Shown piece by piece: positions 1 through 8,321 of a stretch of DNA of 19,028 bases (position 1 is its first letter; every line of letters begins with the position of its first letter). The notes under the pieces are model-generated. The model saw nothing but the letters and a program-made list of their open reading frames with translations. It was not told where the DNA came from and did no database searches. The DNA comes from Gammaproteobacteria bacterium (GTDB lineage Bacteria > Pseudomonadota > Gammaproteobacteria > Chromatiales > Chromatiaceae). Where the stretch lies: positions 1 to 19,028 of the forward strand of contig JAHDCB010000009.1 in NCBI GenBank assembly GCA_020630035.1, in the 5' to 3' direction. The translations under genes were made by a program, and so were the position numbers.

Positions 1-130
1 GCTTGCCAGAAACCTGTGGTAGCAAATCACCACATCAGTTTGAATCGCACCCGGTCAACTACAACGTGTGGTGCTGGAGCTGAAGATACAGCATGGTTGT
101 CTGGGGGTTGTGACGGATGCACTGGAGGTA

Positions 131-754
131 TCAGGCAGGTGGAACTTCCACAAAGGTGCCATCAAACCACTCAGGTTGGTGCAGCTTAGCCTCAGTATCA
201 CGCCATTGCGCACGGCTTTTCTTGCTCAGTGGTACACTGAACTCAACATAATATAAATGTGGCCCAGGCACCTGGTATAGCCACATCAGCCGTTGTTGTT
301 CACCCGGCAGGAGTTGCAGGTCTTCGGTACGCGCCGGAAAGTCTGGTGTACCGACCCGCCAGGGGGCGGTGGGCACGGGCAACTGGCCATATTGCGGCAT
401 GTCGCTGGTGGTGCTGGTTGGGTTGTCGGATGTGAATTGCACCGGATAGACGCGGAACGGGTTTTGGGTTAGGTCTAATAATTCTTTAAACTGACCCTGA
501 TTAGTCAAGGTGACCTCTACCCGAATGGTGTCGCCAGCCTGACGGGTAGGCCAGTGTTCGGCCTGTACCTGTACATTGATTACCGGTAACACTTGTTGCT
601 CAAGCTGTCGGATTTGCAGTTCCGCCTGCCTGATCTGGCCGGTTGCCAGGAAGGTCCAGCCTGCCCAGACTGCGCCAACCAGTACAGCGATAGTCGGCAG
701 GCTATCGCGGATAGTGGCAAATATCGGCCGCTTGGTGAGCCAGTTAAAAATCAT
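131..754 (-). CDS. Membrane-anchored protein of unknown function
   Basis: I do not recognise this 207-residue protein. It begins with a short basic cytoplasmic stretch, then one hydrophobic segment at about residues 18-38, then a Gln/Glu/Leu-rich stretch (about 40-55) that could form a short coiled coil. The remaining roughly 150 residues are polar and probably periplasmic, with beta-strand-like character (alternating Val/Thr around 'RVEVTLTNQG') but no catalytic motif I can name. Upstream of the ATG a GAGGA lies about 13 nt away and an AAGAA lies nearer, so initiation here is plausible. It is the last gene of an apparent minus-strand run after the PCMT-like and rhodanese genes, with a gap of about 90 bp. 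In many proteobacteria that pair is followed by an outer-membrane channel gene; this protein is not one. An envelope role is inferred from topology only. Confidence 0.7.
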   Translation of the reverse strand: MIFNWLTKRPIFATIRDSLPTIAVLVGAVWAGWTFLATGQIRQAELQIRQLEQQVLPVINVQVQAEHWPTRQAGDTIRVEVTLTNQGQFKELLDLTQNPFRVYPVQFTSDNPTSTTSDMPQYGQLPVPTAPWRVGTPDFPARTEDLQLLPGEQQRLMWLYQVPGPHLYYVEFSVPLSKKSRAQWRDTEAKLHQPEWFDGTFVEVPPA

Positions 755-846
755 AATTTCTTATTATCCTCGATCAGGTTTTCCTGTGTGCTATCACAGT
801 GTCAAGATGTTAGTTGCTGAGTATTGCCCGTTGCCATCTATAAACT

Positions 847-1161
847 TCAGTACACGGGCATCGTCTGATCGACCGTTCTGGCCCAGCCGTCGATACCGGT
901 ATCCAGGTTTGTGATCCGGCTGAAGCCTTGTCGTTGCATGAACATGCCGGCTTGCTGGCTGCGGTGACCATGATGACAGATCACCACAATATCCTGATCC
1001 GGATCCAGTTCGTCCAGATGACCTGCTAGCTGACCCAGTGGAATCAGGTGGGAGTCCGGAAGGTGGCAATGTGCAAACTCCCAGGGCTCTCGCACATCCA
1101 ACAGGTAAGGTTGGTGGTTCTGCAAGTAGATAGCAAGTTGTTGCGGGTTAAGATGTTGCAT
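847..1161 (-). CDS. Single-domain rhodanese-like sulfurtransferase
   Basis: This 104-residue protein is one rhodanese domain, about the size of GlpE. The family moves sulfane sulfur through a persulfide on the active-site cysteine. The N-terminal 'LLDVREPWEFAHCHLPDS' block (residues 20-37) is the typical CH2A-type motif. The active-site loop is C-HHGHR, with the presumed catalytic Cys62 followed by a positively charged six-residue loop, as in sulfur-transferring rhodaneses rather than Cdc25-like phosphatases. No signal peptide is seen, so it is cytoplasmic. It lies 42 bp downstream of the PCMT-like gene on the same strand, a pairing also seen in other beta- and gammaproteobacteria. The Shine-Dalgarno (SD) sequence before the ATG is weak, which fits translation from a shared transcript. 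The natural sulfur donor and acceptor cannot be told from the sequence. Confidence 0.9.
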   Translation of the reverse strand: MQHLNPQQLAIYLQNHQPYLLDVREPWEFAHCHLPDSHLIPLGQLAGHLDELDPDQDIVVICHHGHRSQQAGMFMQRQGFSRITNLDTGIDGWARTVDQTMPVY

Positions 1162-1203
1162 AGTACCAGAGGTGTTTCTGCTTATTATTTGCAGGGATGT
1201 TCT

Positions 1204-1869
1204 TCAGAATACGAAGGCGTCAGATGGTGATGTTTGTTGTAATGGTTCCAGCAACATGTCACACAGGTTGACGGTTTGCACGTTACCGGATGCGTGGTGG
1301 GTTAAACATTGTGCCAGCATGATTGGTGGCTCGCCGACAACACAGAATAGTCGGCCACCGGGTGCTAGCCAGGATAAAAATAACTCTGGTACTGTCGGGA
1401 CAGAGCCAGTCACTGCAATGGCGTCAAAATGTTCAGTCGGCAGCTCAGCCTGAAAGATATCTCCGTTGATTAATTTTGTCTGGTGTGCCGGGTCATACTG
1501 ATGCAGTGCTGTAGCGGCGTTTGTATGTAAGTCAGGTGCGATTTCATAACTGGTGACCTCGCCACCCAGTGCCAGCAGGCAGGCGGACAAAAAGCCACTA
1601 TTGGTGCCGATTTCCAGTACCTTATCGCCGGGTTGTACTGCCAGTGCCTGTAGCAGAATTGCTTCCTGCCTTGGGGTCATCATGCTATGCTGATCGCTTA
1701 ATGGAATCGCGGTATCTGCAAAGGCGAGGTGTTGGTAGGTTGTTGGTACAAAGTGTTCACGCGGGATTTGCTGCAGTACACGTAGCACGGATTCATCCGT
1801 AATATCACATGGGCGGATTTGTTGTTCCACCATGTTAAAACGGGCGGTGCGGGCATAGTCAGCGGACAT
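1204..1869 (-). CDS. PCMT-family SAM methyltransferase (protein-L-isoaspartate O-methyltransferase-like)
   Basis: Using the ATG at 1869, which has an AGAGA six bases upstream, the product is 221 residues. The frame stays open upstream to an ATG at 1932, but those extra residues look non-coding. The start 'ARFNMVEQQIRP' and the block around 'MMTPRQEAILLQAL' (residues 63-76) are typical of COG2518, and the SAM-binding motif I is 'VLEIGTNSGF' (84-93). Canonical enzymes repair isoaspartyl residues by carboxyl methylation. This protein belongs to the subgroup that sits beside a rhodanese gene and lacks the classic 'SQPY/SAPH' substrate loop, having SDQHSMM instead. Methyltransferase activity is therefore well supported, but the isoaspartate substrate is only a family-level assumption. 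It appears to head the minus-strand run that continues with the rhodanese gene. Confidence 0.85.
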   Translation of the reverse strand: MSADYARTARFNMVEQQIRPCDITDESVLRVLQQIPREHFVPTTYQHLAFADTAIPLSDQHSMMTPRQEAILLQALAVQPGDKVLEIGTNSGFLSACLLALGGEVTSYEIAPDLHTNAATALHQYDPAHQTKLINGDIFQAELPTEHFDAIAVTGSVPTVPELFLSWLAPGGRLFCVVGEPPIMLAQCLTHHASGNVQTVNLCDMLLEPLQQTSPSDAFVF

Positions 1870-1918
1870 AAACATTCTCTGGTGAAATAAATGGTGTGGT
1901 GTAGCAGAAAGCGTATGG

Positions 1919-2233
1919 TTACGCGGAACCAATCGTGCGGAAATAGGGTAGCCAGCACAACATCAGCAGGGCGAATACACTCAGATCAGACCACAGTCTG
2001 ATCCGCTGTAGTGTTCTGCAGGTCGTGTCTTGTGCCAACATGAAAATGCGATTCATCAGGGCATCTAACAGCAACACAAAACTCAGTAGTACCACAAGAC
2101 TCGGAATCACATAAGCGGTAATCACTCCCCAGCCAACCGGCTCAGTTTCTGCCAGTAATACCAGTGGGCAGCAGACTAATGCACACAGCAATAATAATCC
2201 GCGTAACATGCCTAAATGCATCAGAAAAACCAT
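1919..2233 (-). CDS. Small integral membrane protein, unknown function
   Basis: From the ATG at 2233 the product is 104 residues with about three hydrophobic segments (roughly residues 9-28, 33-55 and 79-95). The second and third are separated by a polar stretch containing 'NRIFMLAQDTTCRTLQRIRLW'-like sequence rich in Arg and Gln. The frame is open further upstream to 2326, but that extension runs into xthA on the other strand and is polar and low in predicted structure, so I prefer the shorter start. An AGG lies about 11 nt before it. It is divergent from xthA, with 42 bp between the two starts, and ends 49 bp before the PCMT-like gene on the same strand. I cannot assign a function. The coding call rests on the clean hydrophobic pattern and on the gap it fills. 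Confidence 0.55.
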   Translation of the reverse strand: MVFLMHLGMLRGLLLLCALVCCPLVLLAETEPVGWGVITAYVIPSLVVLLSFVLLLDALMNRIFMLAQDTTCRTLQRIRLWSDLSVFALLMLCWLPYFRTIGSA

Positions 2234-2275
2234 ATTTTCAGAACCTGTATCGCTCTTACAATTGTCAGGTAAGCC

Positions 2276-3094
2276 ATGCGCATTGTCTCTTTTAACGTTA
2301 ACAGTATTCGTGCTCGTGCCCATCAACTGGAGGCATTACGTACGCACTATGACCCGGATATTATCGGCCTGCAGGAAACCAAGGTGCAGGATGCTGAGTT
2401 TCCGCACGATATGGTGGCAGAGCTCGGCTACCAGGCTGTTGTTCATGGGCAAAAGGGTCATTATGGCGTAGCAATTCTGTCGAAACAAGCCGCTAGTACA
2501 GTGAGCACCGGTTTTCCCGGGGACTCAGGTGATGCGCAGCGGCGTCTGATCTGCGCGACATATCCTGGCCCGCAAGGTCGGGCGGTCAGGATTATCAATG
2601 GCTATTTCCCACAAGGAGAACATCGCGGGCATGCGACTAAGTTTCCGCATAAGTGTGCGTTTTATGCCAGCCTGTATCAGATGCTTGGTGAGCAGTGTCA
2701 GCCGGAAGATCTGATTCTGGTGATGGGTGATATGAATGTCGCCCCACAAGATCAGGATATCGGTATTGGCCCGGTGAACGTGAAGCGCTGGCTGCGTGAT
2801 GGCAAATGTAGCTTTCTGCCGGAAGAACGTGACTGGTTGCAACGCCTGTATGATTGGGGTCTGTACGATACCTTTCGCACCATGCATCCGCAGGTGGACG
2901 ACCAGTTCAGTTGGTTTGATTACCGGAGCAAGGGCTTTGCACGCGAGCCGAAGCGCGGGCTGCGTATTGACCTGGTATTGGCCACTGCGGCACTGAATAA
3001 TCGGGTGACTGATGCGGGTATTGCGTATGATATTCGTGCAATGGATAAGCCATCAGACCATGCGCCGGTTTGGGTAGATATTGAGATTTCGTGA
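2276..3094 (+). CDS. xthA: Exonuclease III, AP endonuclease
   Basis: The 272-residue protein is the length of E. coli exonuclease III (268). The enzyme cleaves abasic sites in DNA and trims 3' ends in base excision repair. The endonuclease/exonuclease/phosphatase fold is clear: 'IVSFNVNSIRAR' at the N-terminus, metal ligand Glu34 in 'LQETK', Asp152 and Asn154 in 'GDMNVAP', the 'FSWFDYRS' block at about 211-218, Asp232 in 'RIDLVLA' and the terminal Asp261-His262 pair in 'SDHAP'. All expected catalytic residues are present. The start is supported by AGG six bases before the ATG. It is divergent from a small membrane protein gene and followed, after a hairpin at 3131-3167, by the ABC exporter genes. 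Confidence 0.97.
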   Translation: MRIVSFNVNSIRARAHQLEALRTHYDPDIIGLQETKVQDAEFPHDMVAELGYQAVVHGQKGHYGVAILSKQAASTVSTGFPGDSGDAQRRLICATYPGPQGRAVRIINGYFPQGEHRGHATKFPHKCAFYASLYQMLGEQCQPEDLILVMGDMNVAPQDQDIGIGPVNVKRWLRDGKCSFLPEERDWLQRLYDWGLYDTFRTMHPQVDDQFSWFDYRSKGFAREPKRGLRIDLVLATAALNNRVTDAGIAYDIRAMDKPSDHAPVWVDIEIS

Positions 3095-3130
3095 TTCTCC
3101 AGGTATCATCAGCAGGCTTTGTCTTGTTCC

Positions 3131-3167
3131 AGGGCATCTCTGCCTCAGTTGGGTTCAGAAGTGCCCT
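3131..3167 (+). terminator. Hairpin after xthA, possible weak terminator
   Basis: The arms at 3131-3142 (AGGGCATCTCTG) and 3156-3167 (CAGAAGTGCCCT) pair with one mismatch and one G-T wobble around a 13-nt loop. Only three T residues follow, so it is a weak intrinsic terminator at best. It could equally protect the 3' end of the xthA message. It lies between xthA and the ABC exporter genes. Confidence 0.45.
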
Positions 3168-3195
3168 TTGATATCACCCTGGTTAATCCTGCGTT

Positions 3196-4122
3196 ATGTT
3201 CGCTTTGCAGATTCAGCAACTCAGTAAACAATATTCGAATGGGCCACGTGCCTTAGAACAGGTTGATCTCACTGTCCAGAAAGGCGATTTTTTTGCCTTG
3301 CTTGGGCCAAACGGTGCGGGTAAGTCCACCCTGATCGGTATCATCTGTTCTTTGTTGAACAAATCGAGTGGTTCTGTTGAGATTTTCGGGCATGACCTGG
3401 ATCAGGCACCGGAAACTGCAAAGTCTTTGCTGGGCCTGGTGCCACAGGAATTTAATTTTAACGGGTTCGAGCCAGTATTAGCGATTGTTGTTAATCAGGC
3501 GGGCTATTACGGTATGCCACGTCATCGTGCGCTGGCACGTGCTGAAACAGTGCTGAAACAGCTCCACCTGTGGGATAAACGTCATACCCAGTCGCGTGAT
3601 TTATCCGGTGGTATGAAGCGGCGGCTGATGATTGCGCGTGCCCTGGTGCATGAGCCGCATTTGTTGATTCTGGATGAGCCCACAGCGGGCGTGGATATTG
3701 AAATCCGGCGCTCAATGTGGGCTTTTCTGCGTAAGATCAATCAGCAGGGTACCACGATTATCTTAACGACACACTATCTGGAAGAGGCCGAAAGCCTGTG
3801 TCGTCATATTGCTATCATTGATCAGGGACGCATTGTGGAGTGTGCACCAATGGCCGCTCTACTCAGTCAGTTAGCTCAGGAGACCCTGGTGCTGGATACA
3901 GCGCAGGCGTTGGAACAGGTGCCGGAACTGGATGGCTTTACTCTGCAACAGACGGCTTCGCATAGCCTGGAAGTGACTGTGTCGCGGCAGCAGGGGTTCA
4001 GTGCCTTATTTGCCGGATTGAAGCAGGCAGGGATTGAGGTAGTCAGCTTGCGTAACAAACAGAACCGGCTGGAGCAATTGATGCTGGATCGGGTGCAGCG
4101 GGCTTCGGGGGGCGCGGTATGA
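3196..4122 (+). CDS. yadG: ABC-2 type exporter, ATP-binding subunit (YadG-like)
   Basis: The 308-residue length equals that of E. coli YadG. All nucleotide-binding motifs are present in order: Walker A GPNGAGKST (residues 37-45), a Q-loop in 'LVPQEFNF' (about 81-88), the signature LSGGMKRR (136-143), Walker B LLILDEPTAG (156-165) and the switch histidine in 'LTTHYLEEAE' (His193). The C-terminal 90 residues form the variable accessory domain common in ABC-2 exporters. The stop overlaps the permease start by the bases ATGA, so the two are translationally coupled. The pair should form an inner-membrane export complex. The substrate is unknown; related systems are often annotated as multidrug or polysaccharide exporters without proof. 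The SD before the ATG is weak. Confidence 0.93.
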   Translation: MFALQIQQLSKQYSNGPRALEQVDLTVQKGDFFALLGPNGAGKSTLIGIICSLLNKSSGSVEIFGHDLDQAPETAKSLLGLVPQEFNFNGFEPVLAIVVNQAGYYGMPRHRALARAETVLKQLHLWDKRHTQSRDLSGGMKRRLMIARALVHEPHLLILDEPTAGVDIEIRRSMWAFLRKINQQGTTIILTTHYLEEAESLCRHIAIIDQGRIVECAPMAALLSQLAQETLVLDTAQALEQVPELDGFTLQQTASHSLEVTVSRQQGFSALFAGLKQAGIEVVSLRNKQNRLEQLMLDRVQRASGGAV

Positions 4123-4889
4123 AGGCACTGTATCGGGTCGGCTTTCAGACTATTCTGTACAAAGAAATCCGGCGCTTTATGCTGATTGCGGTACAGACCA
4201 TTCTGCCGCCTGCCATTACAACGATTTTGTATTTCATTATCTTTGGTCAGTTGATTGGTGAACAGCTCGGCGATATGGCGGGGTTCCGCTATATTGATTT
4301 TATCGTGCCCGGTCTGATCCTGATGGCGGTGATCTCCAACAGCTATGCGAATACGGTATCCAGCTTTTACGGCAGTAAATTCCAGCGTTATATTGAAGAA
4401 ATGCTGGTCTCTCCTTTGCCTAACTGGGTCATTCTGGCCGGGTTTGTCAGCGGTGGGTTGGCACGTGGTGTGATTGTTGGCATTGTCGTCACCGGTGTTG
4501 CCCTGTTTTTTTCGGATATTCAGATTTACAGCTACAGTGTCACCTTCGCGGTGTTTATCCTGACTGCTATTCTGTTTTCTCTGGCGGGCTTTATTAATGC
4601 GGTGTATGCGAACACCTTTGATGACATTTCGATTATTCCGACCTTTGTCCTGACACCACTAACCTATCTGGGTGGGGTATTTTATTCCATCAACCTGTTG
4701 CCAGAGTTCTGGCAGCATGTTTCGCTGGTTAACCCGGTGTTGTATATGGTGAATGCGTTTCGCTATGGCCTGCTCGGCGTGTCTGATATTTCACTCAGTG
4801 TTGCTTTCGGTATTATTCTTGCTTTTATCGTTGTTTTAGCTGCCTATTCTATGTACCTACTGAACAAGGGCGTCGGGATTAAAAGTTAA
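4119..4889 (+). CDS. yadH: ABC-2 type exporter, permease subunit (YadH-like)
   Basis: The 256-residue protein has the length of E. coli YadH and the ABC-2 permease layout: a cytoplasmic amphipathic start with 'LYKEIRRFMLIAVQTILPP', then six hydrophobic segments between roughly residue 22 and 250. The conserved features are 'FIVPGLILMAVISNSYANT' in the second segment region, 'EEMLVSPLPNW' in the cytoplasmic coupling loop, and 'TPLTYLGGVFYSI' before the last pair of helices, where the loop 'LVNPVLYMVNAFRYGLLG' is a hallmark of the family. It is translationally coupled to the ATPase gene just upstream. It should dimerise and pair with two ATPase subunits. No substrate can be inferred from neighbours. 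Confidence 0.93.
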   Translation: MKALYRVGFQTILYKEIRRFMLIAVQTILPPAITTILYFIIFGQLIGEQLGDMAGFRYIDFIVPGLILMAVISNSYANTVSSFYGSKFQRYIEEMLVSPLPNWVILAGFVSGGLARGVIVGIVVTGVALFFSDIQIYSYSVTFAVFILTAILFSLAGFINAVYANTFDDISIIPTFVLTPLTYLGGVFYSINLLPEFWQHVSLVNPVLYMVNAFRYGLLGVSDISLSVAFGIILAFIVVLAAYSMYLLNKGVGIKS

Positions 4890-4953
4890 TGCCTGACTTG
4901 TTGCCTGCACCGGGTGAGGCTGAAGCCTTTGTCTGATCATGGGAAACTCCGCT

Positions 4954-5211
4954 ATGTCTGAACTCTTTGTCACCGGCTTTGAGCTGATGCTGCTCGGCAT
5001 GGGTATTGTGTTTGTCTTTTTGTCCCTGCTGGTTGTTATGTTGCGTGGTATGAGCGCGTTTGCCCTCAGGATTGGTGGGCCAGCTTTGTTGAACGCACCA
5101 GCATCACCTCGTCTTATTGCACAGCCGCAGCCTGATCAACAGACGGCTGCTCCTGTCGCCGCAGTGGTTGGTGCAGCCGTTGCACGTTACCGCGCTGCCA
5201 GGCGTATCTGA
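4954..5211 (+). CDS. oadG: Oxaloacetate decarboxylase Na+ pump, gamma subunit
   Basis: This small protein (85 residues from 4954; 90 if the ATG at 4939 is used) has one transmembrane helix at about residues 10-32 with the family pattern 'GFELMLLGMGIVFVFLSLLV', then a Ala/Pro/Gln-rich cytoplasmic tail. The gamma subunit anchors the alpha and beta subunits together and, in studied systems, binds Zn2+ through its C-terminal tail. I chose 4954 because GGGA lies nine bases upstream; the 4939 ATG has no visible SD. It is immediately upstream of oadA (14 nt), as in other oadGAB operons, and that context makes the assignment firm despite weak sequence conservation in the family. Confidence 0.88.
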   Translation: MSELFVTGFELMLLGMGIVFVFLSLLVVMLRGMSAFALRIGGPALLNAPASPRLIAQPQPDQQTAAPVAAVVGAAVARYRAARRI

Positions 5212-5225
5212 AGAGAAGACTATTC

Positions 5226-7007
5226 ATGAAAACACAAAAACTAGCGATTACCGATGTTGTGTTGCGGGATGCCCATCAATCCCTGTTTGCCACACGTTTG
5301 CGCCTAGATGATATGTTGCCGATCGCAGAAAAACTGGATCAGGTCGGCTATTGGTCACTGGAGTCCTGGGGCGGGGCGACATTTGATGCCTGCATCCGTT
5401 ATCTGGGCGAAGACCCCTGGGAACGGTTACGTGCTCTGAAACAGGCGATGCCGAATACCCCGCAACAAATGTTGTTGCGTGGCCAGAATATCCTGGGCTA
5501 TCGGCATTATGCGGATGATGTGGTGACCCGATTCGTTGAGCGAGCGGCACAGAACGGCATGGATGTGTTTCGCATTTTTGATGCGATGAACGATCTGCGT
5601 AACCTGGAAACAGCAGTGAAAGCCACGTTGCAGGTCGAACGACATGCGCAGGGCACCTTATCGTATACCGTGAGTCCGGTGCACGATCTGGATTATTGGC
5701 TCAAGTTGGCACGTGGCCTGGAGTCTATGGGCTGCCATTCCATTTGCATCAAGGACATGGCCGGATTGCTCAGCCCTTACATGGCAGAACAACTGGTCAG
5801 TGGATTGAAAAAAACCGTCAATTTGCCGATTACTCTGCACTCACATGCCACCACAGGATTGAGTACAGCTTCTATTCTGAAGGCTGTTGAGGCAGGCATT
5901 GATATGGTGGATACCGCCATATCATCCATGTCGACCACCTATGGGCATACTTCTACTGAAACCGTGGTGGCGATGTTGCAGGATACGGTACGAGATACCG
6001 GGCTGGATCTGAATTTATTAGAAGAAATAGCGGCTTATTTCCGGGTAGTGCGTAAAAAATACGCCAGGTTTGAAGGTTCATTACGCGGTACAGACTCACG
6101 TATTCTGGTTGCTCAGGTACCTGGCGGTATGCTGACTAATATGGAAAACCAGTTGCGTGAACAGGGAGCTGAAGATCGGTTGGATGAGGTGTTGCAGGAG
6201 ATTCCGCAGGTGCGTGAGGATCTCGGCTATCTGCCGTTAGTGACCCCGACCTCACAGATTGTGGGCACCCAGTCTGTATTGAATGTGCTGATTGGTGAAC
6301 GCTATAAAACGATAGCCAAGGAAACGGCGGGCGTATTACGCGGTGAATACGGTGCCACCCCGGCACCAGTGAACAAAACGTTGCAGGCACGGGTGTTGGA
6401 GGATGGCCAGGAACCAATCACCTGTCGTCCGGCAGACCTGATCGCCAGCGAGGTAGAGGCCTTAACCGAAGAATTTAATCAGCTTGCTGCCGAGCATCAG
6501 CTGCGTGTGGCGGATGAGTCTATAGATGATGTGCTGACGTATGCACTGTTTCCACAAGTCGGGCTTAAGTTTTTGCAGAACCGGGATAATCCGGCGGCCT
6601 TTGAGCCTGTGCCTGGTACGGAACAACCTGAGGTACCGGCGATGATACCTGCTGGTACTGTTGGTGATCCTGAGGCGTATCAGGTTACGGTTGATGGCCA
6701 TACTTATCAGGTTACTGTGGCGCCCGGTGGAGAGGTAACACAAATTCAGCCCGGGACACCGGTGGCGGGACCGCAACCTGCGTCAGGGGCTGCAGCACAG
6801 GCGGTATCGGCACCACTGGCCGGGCATATCGTCAGTCTCGCGGTCAGCCAGGGGCAAACCGTGCAGGCCGGAGACGTGGTGATGATTCTGGAAGCAATGA
6901 AGATGGAGACCGAAGTACGCGCCTCTGTCAGTGGGCAGGTACAAGCGATACTGGTCAAGGCCGGAGACAAGGTACAAGTTGGCGATAACCTGTTGACACT
7001 GAGTTGA
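5226..7007 (+). CDS. oadA: Oxaloacetate decarboxylase, alpha subunit (biotin carboxyltransferase)
   Basis: The 593-residue protein transfers the carboxyl group of oxaloacetate to biotin, giving pyruvate. The carboxyltransferase TIM barrel starts with 'VVLRDAHQSLFATR' (metal ligand Asp15), has catalytic Lys176 in 'CIKDMAG' and the metal-binding His205 and His207 in 'LHSHATTG'. A conserved carboxylase domain follows (about 290-460). A Pro/Ala/Gly-rich linker (about 470-525) leads to the C-terminal biotinyl domain with Lys559 in EAMKMET as the biotinylation site. The length matches other OadA proteins. An AGAGAAGA before the ATG is a good SD. It lies between oadG and oadB, four bases before the latter. 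Function needs biotin protein ligase, which is not in this window. Confidence 0.97.
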   Translation: MKTQKLAITDVVLRDAHQSLFATRLRLDDMLPIAEKLDQVGYWSLESWGGATFDACIRYLGEDPWERLRALKQAMPNTPQQMLLRGQNILGYRHYADDVVTRFVERAAQNGMDVFRIFDAMNDLRNLETAVKATLQVERHAQGTLSYTVSPVHDLDYWLKLARGLESMGCHSICIKDMAGLLSPYMAEQLVSGLKKTVNLPITLHSHATTGLSTASILKAVEAGIDMVDTAISSMSTTYGHTSTETVVAMLQDTVRDTGLDLNLLEEIAAYFRVVRKKYARFEGSLRGTDSRILVAQVPGGMLTNMENQLREQGAEDRLDEVLQEIPQVREDLGYLPLVTPTSQIVGTQSVLNVLIGERYKTIAKETAGVLRGEYGATPAPVNKTLQARVLEDGQEPITCRPADLIASEVEALTEEFNQLAAEHQLRVADESIDDVLTYALFPQVGLKFLQNRDNPAAFEPVPGTEQPEVPAMIPAGTVGDPEAYQVTVDGHTYQVTVAPGGEVTQIQPGTPVAGPQPASGAAAQAVSAPLAGHIVSLAVSQGQTVQAGDVVMILEAMKMETEVRASVSGQVQAILVKAGDKVQVGDNLLTLS

Positions 7008-7011
7008 ACCG

Positions 7012-8310
7012 ATGCTGGAAACTGGATTAAATACGCTATGGCAATCGATGGGAATTGCCAACCTGGCCTGGGATCAGGGGCTGATGATTGGCGTCGGCGC
7101 TTTGCTCATTTACCTGGCAATCAGCAAAAAGTTTGAGCCTTTATTGCTGCTGCCAATCGGGTTTGGCTGCATTCTGGCTAATATCCCTATTGCCGGATTA
7201 GGTGAGAGTGCTGTTGGTCAGTTGCTGCTAGCCGCAGACCCACAACATTTGGTCGCACTGGCGCAACAATTAAATGTGGATACCGCGCAGCTGAGTGCTG
7301 CCTGGAAACAGGCCAGTCAGACGCAGATCATTGCCGGTGAAGACCTGGCAACCAGCCTGGGCTATAGCCCGGGGATGTTGCACAGATTTTACGATGTGGC
7401 GATTCTGTCCGGTATTGCGCCGCTGATGATCTTTATGGGAGTCGGTGCGCTGACCGACTTCAGTGCCTTGATTGCCATGCCGCGCACCTTGTTATTGGGT
7501 GCAGCGGCACAGTTCGGCATCTTTCTGACCCTGCTGGGTGCACTGGCACTGAATGTGTTGCCGGGGTTTGACTTCACCCTGGCAGACGCCTCAGCGATTG
7601 CTATTATCGGTGGTGCTGACGGCCCGACAGCGATCTTTCTGGCTTCTAAGCTGGCACCTGACCTGTTAGGTGCGATTGCGGTTGCGGCGTATTCGTATAT
7701 GGCGTTGGTGCCGATCATCCAGCCGCCGATCATGCGCCTGCTGACCACACCGGCTGAACGGCAGATTGCTATGACGCAATTGCGCCCGGTGAGCAAGCTG
7801 GAAAAGATCTTATTTCCGCTGACTGTTTTGTTATTATGTCTGCTGTTCCTGCCGTCTGCTGCACCATTGATCGGCATGCTGACGTTTGGCAACCTGCTGC
7901 GTGAAGCCGGCGTTGTGGAACGGCTGAGCAAGGCAGCACAAAATGAAATCATCAACATTGTCACCATTATTCTGGGGCTGGCGGTCGGATCCAAGCTACA
8001 GGCAGATAAATTCCTGAGTGTAGAAACATTGGGTATTCTGGCGCTGGGTGCGTTTGCCTTTGCGATTGGCACAGCGACTGGCATTCTGATGGCTAAGCTG
8101 ATGAATAAACTATCGGCGGATACAGTGAACCCCCTGATCGGTGCTGCTGGTGTTTCTGCAGTCCCGATGGCGGCCCGGGTCGTCAACAAGGTTGGTTTAG
8201 ACGCTAATCCGCATAACTTTTTACTGATGCACGCGATGGGGCCGAATGTGGCCGGCGTGATCGGTTCAGCCGTTGCGGCTGGTGTACTCTTGGCCCTGGT
8301 TGGCCAATAA
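7012..8310 (+). CDS. oadB: Oxaloacetate decarboxylase Na+ pump, beta subunit
   Basis: This 432-residue, strongly hydrophobic protein decarboxylates carboxybiotin and couples the reaction to Na+ export across the inner membrane. Residues known from the Klebsiella enzyme fall at the same numbers here: Asp203 in 'GGADGPTAIFL', Asn373 in 'TVNPLIG', Ser382 and Arg389 in 'VSAVPMAARVV'. About nine transmembrane segments or re-entrant loops are visible, and the hydrophilic stretch at about 75-120 is the only long soluble loop. Methylmalonyl- and glutaconyl-CoA decarboxylases use homologous beta subunits, but the presence of an OadA-type alpha subunit settles the substrate. It starts four bases after oadA and ends 11 bases before a tRNA gene. 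Confidence 0.96.
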   Translation: MLETGLNTLWQSMGIANLAWDQGLMIGVGALLIYLAISKKFEPLLLLPIGFGCILANIPIAGLGESAVGQLLLAADPQHLVALAQQLNVDTAQLSAAWKQASQTQIIAGEDLATSLGYSPGMLHRFYDVAILSGIAPLMIFMGVGALTDFSALIAMPRTLLLGAAAQFGIFLTLLGALALNVLPGFDFTLADASAIAIIGGADGPTAIFLASKLAPDLLGAIAVAAYSYMALVPIIQPPIMRLLTTPAERQIAMTQLRPVSKLEKILFPLTVLLLCLLFLPSAAPLIGMLTFGNLLREAGVVERLSKAAQNEIINIVTIILGLAVGSKLQADKFLSVETLGILALGAFAFAIGTATGILMAKLMNKLSADTVNPLIGAAGVSAVPMAARVVNKVGLDANPHNFLLMHAMGPNVAGVIGSAVAAGVLLALVGQ

Positions 8311-8321
8311 CACGTTTTCTG

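Noticed and set aside
1..130. Short open frames at the left edge on both strands
   Set aside because: None exceeds about 60 codons, none shows a recognisable motif, and those on the plus strand run into the antisense of the 131-754 gene.
4917..4930. Small AGGC-TGAA-GCCT hairpin before oadG as a terminator
   Set aside because: The stem is only 4 bp and is followed by just three T residues; it is too weak to call.
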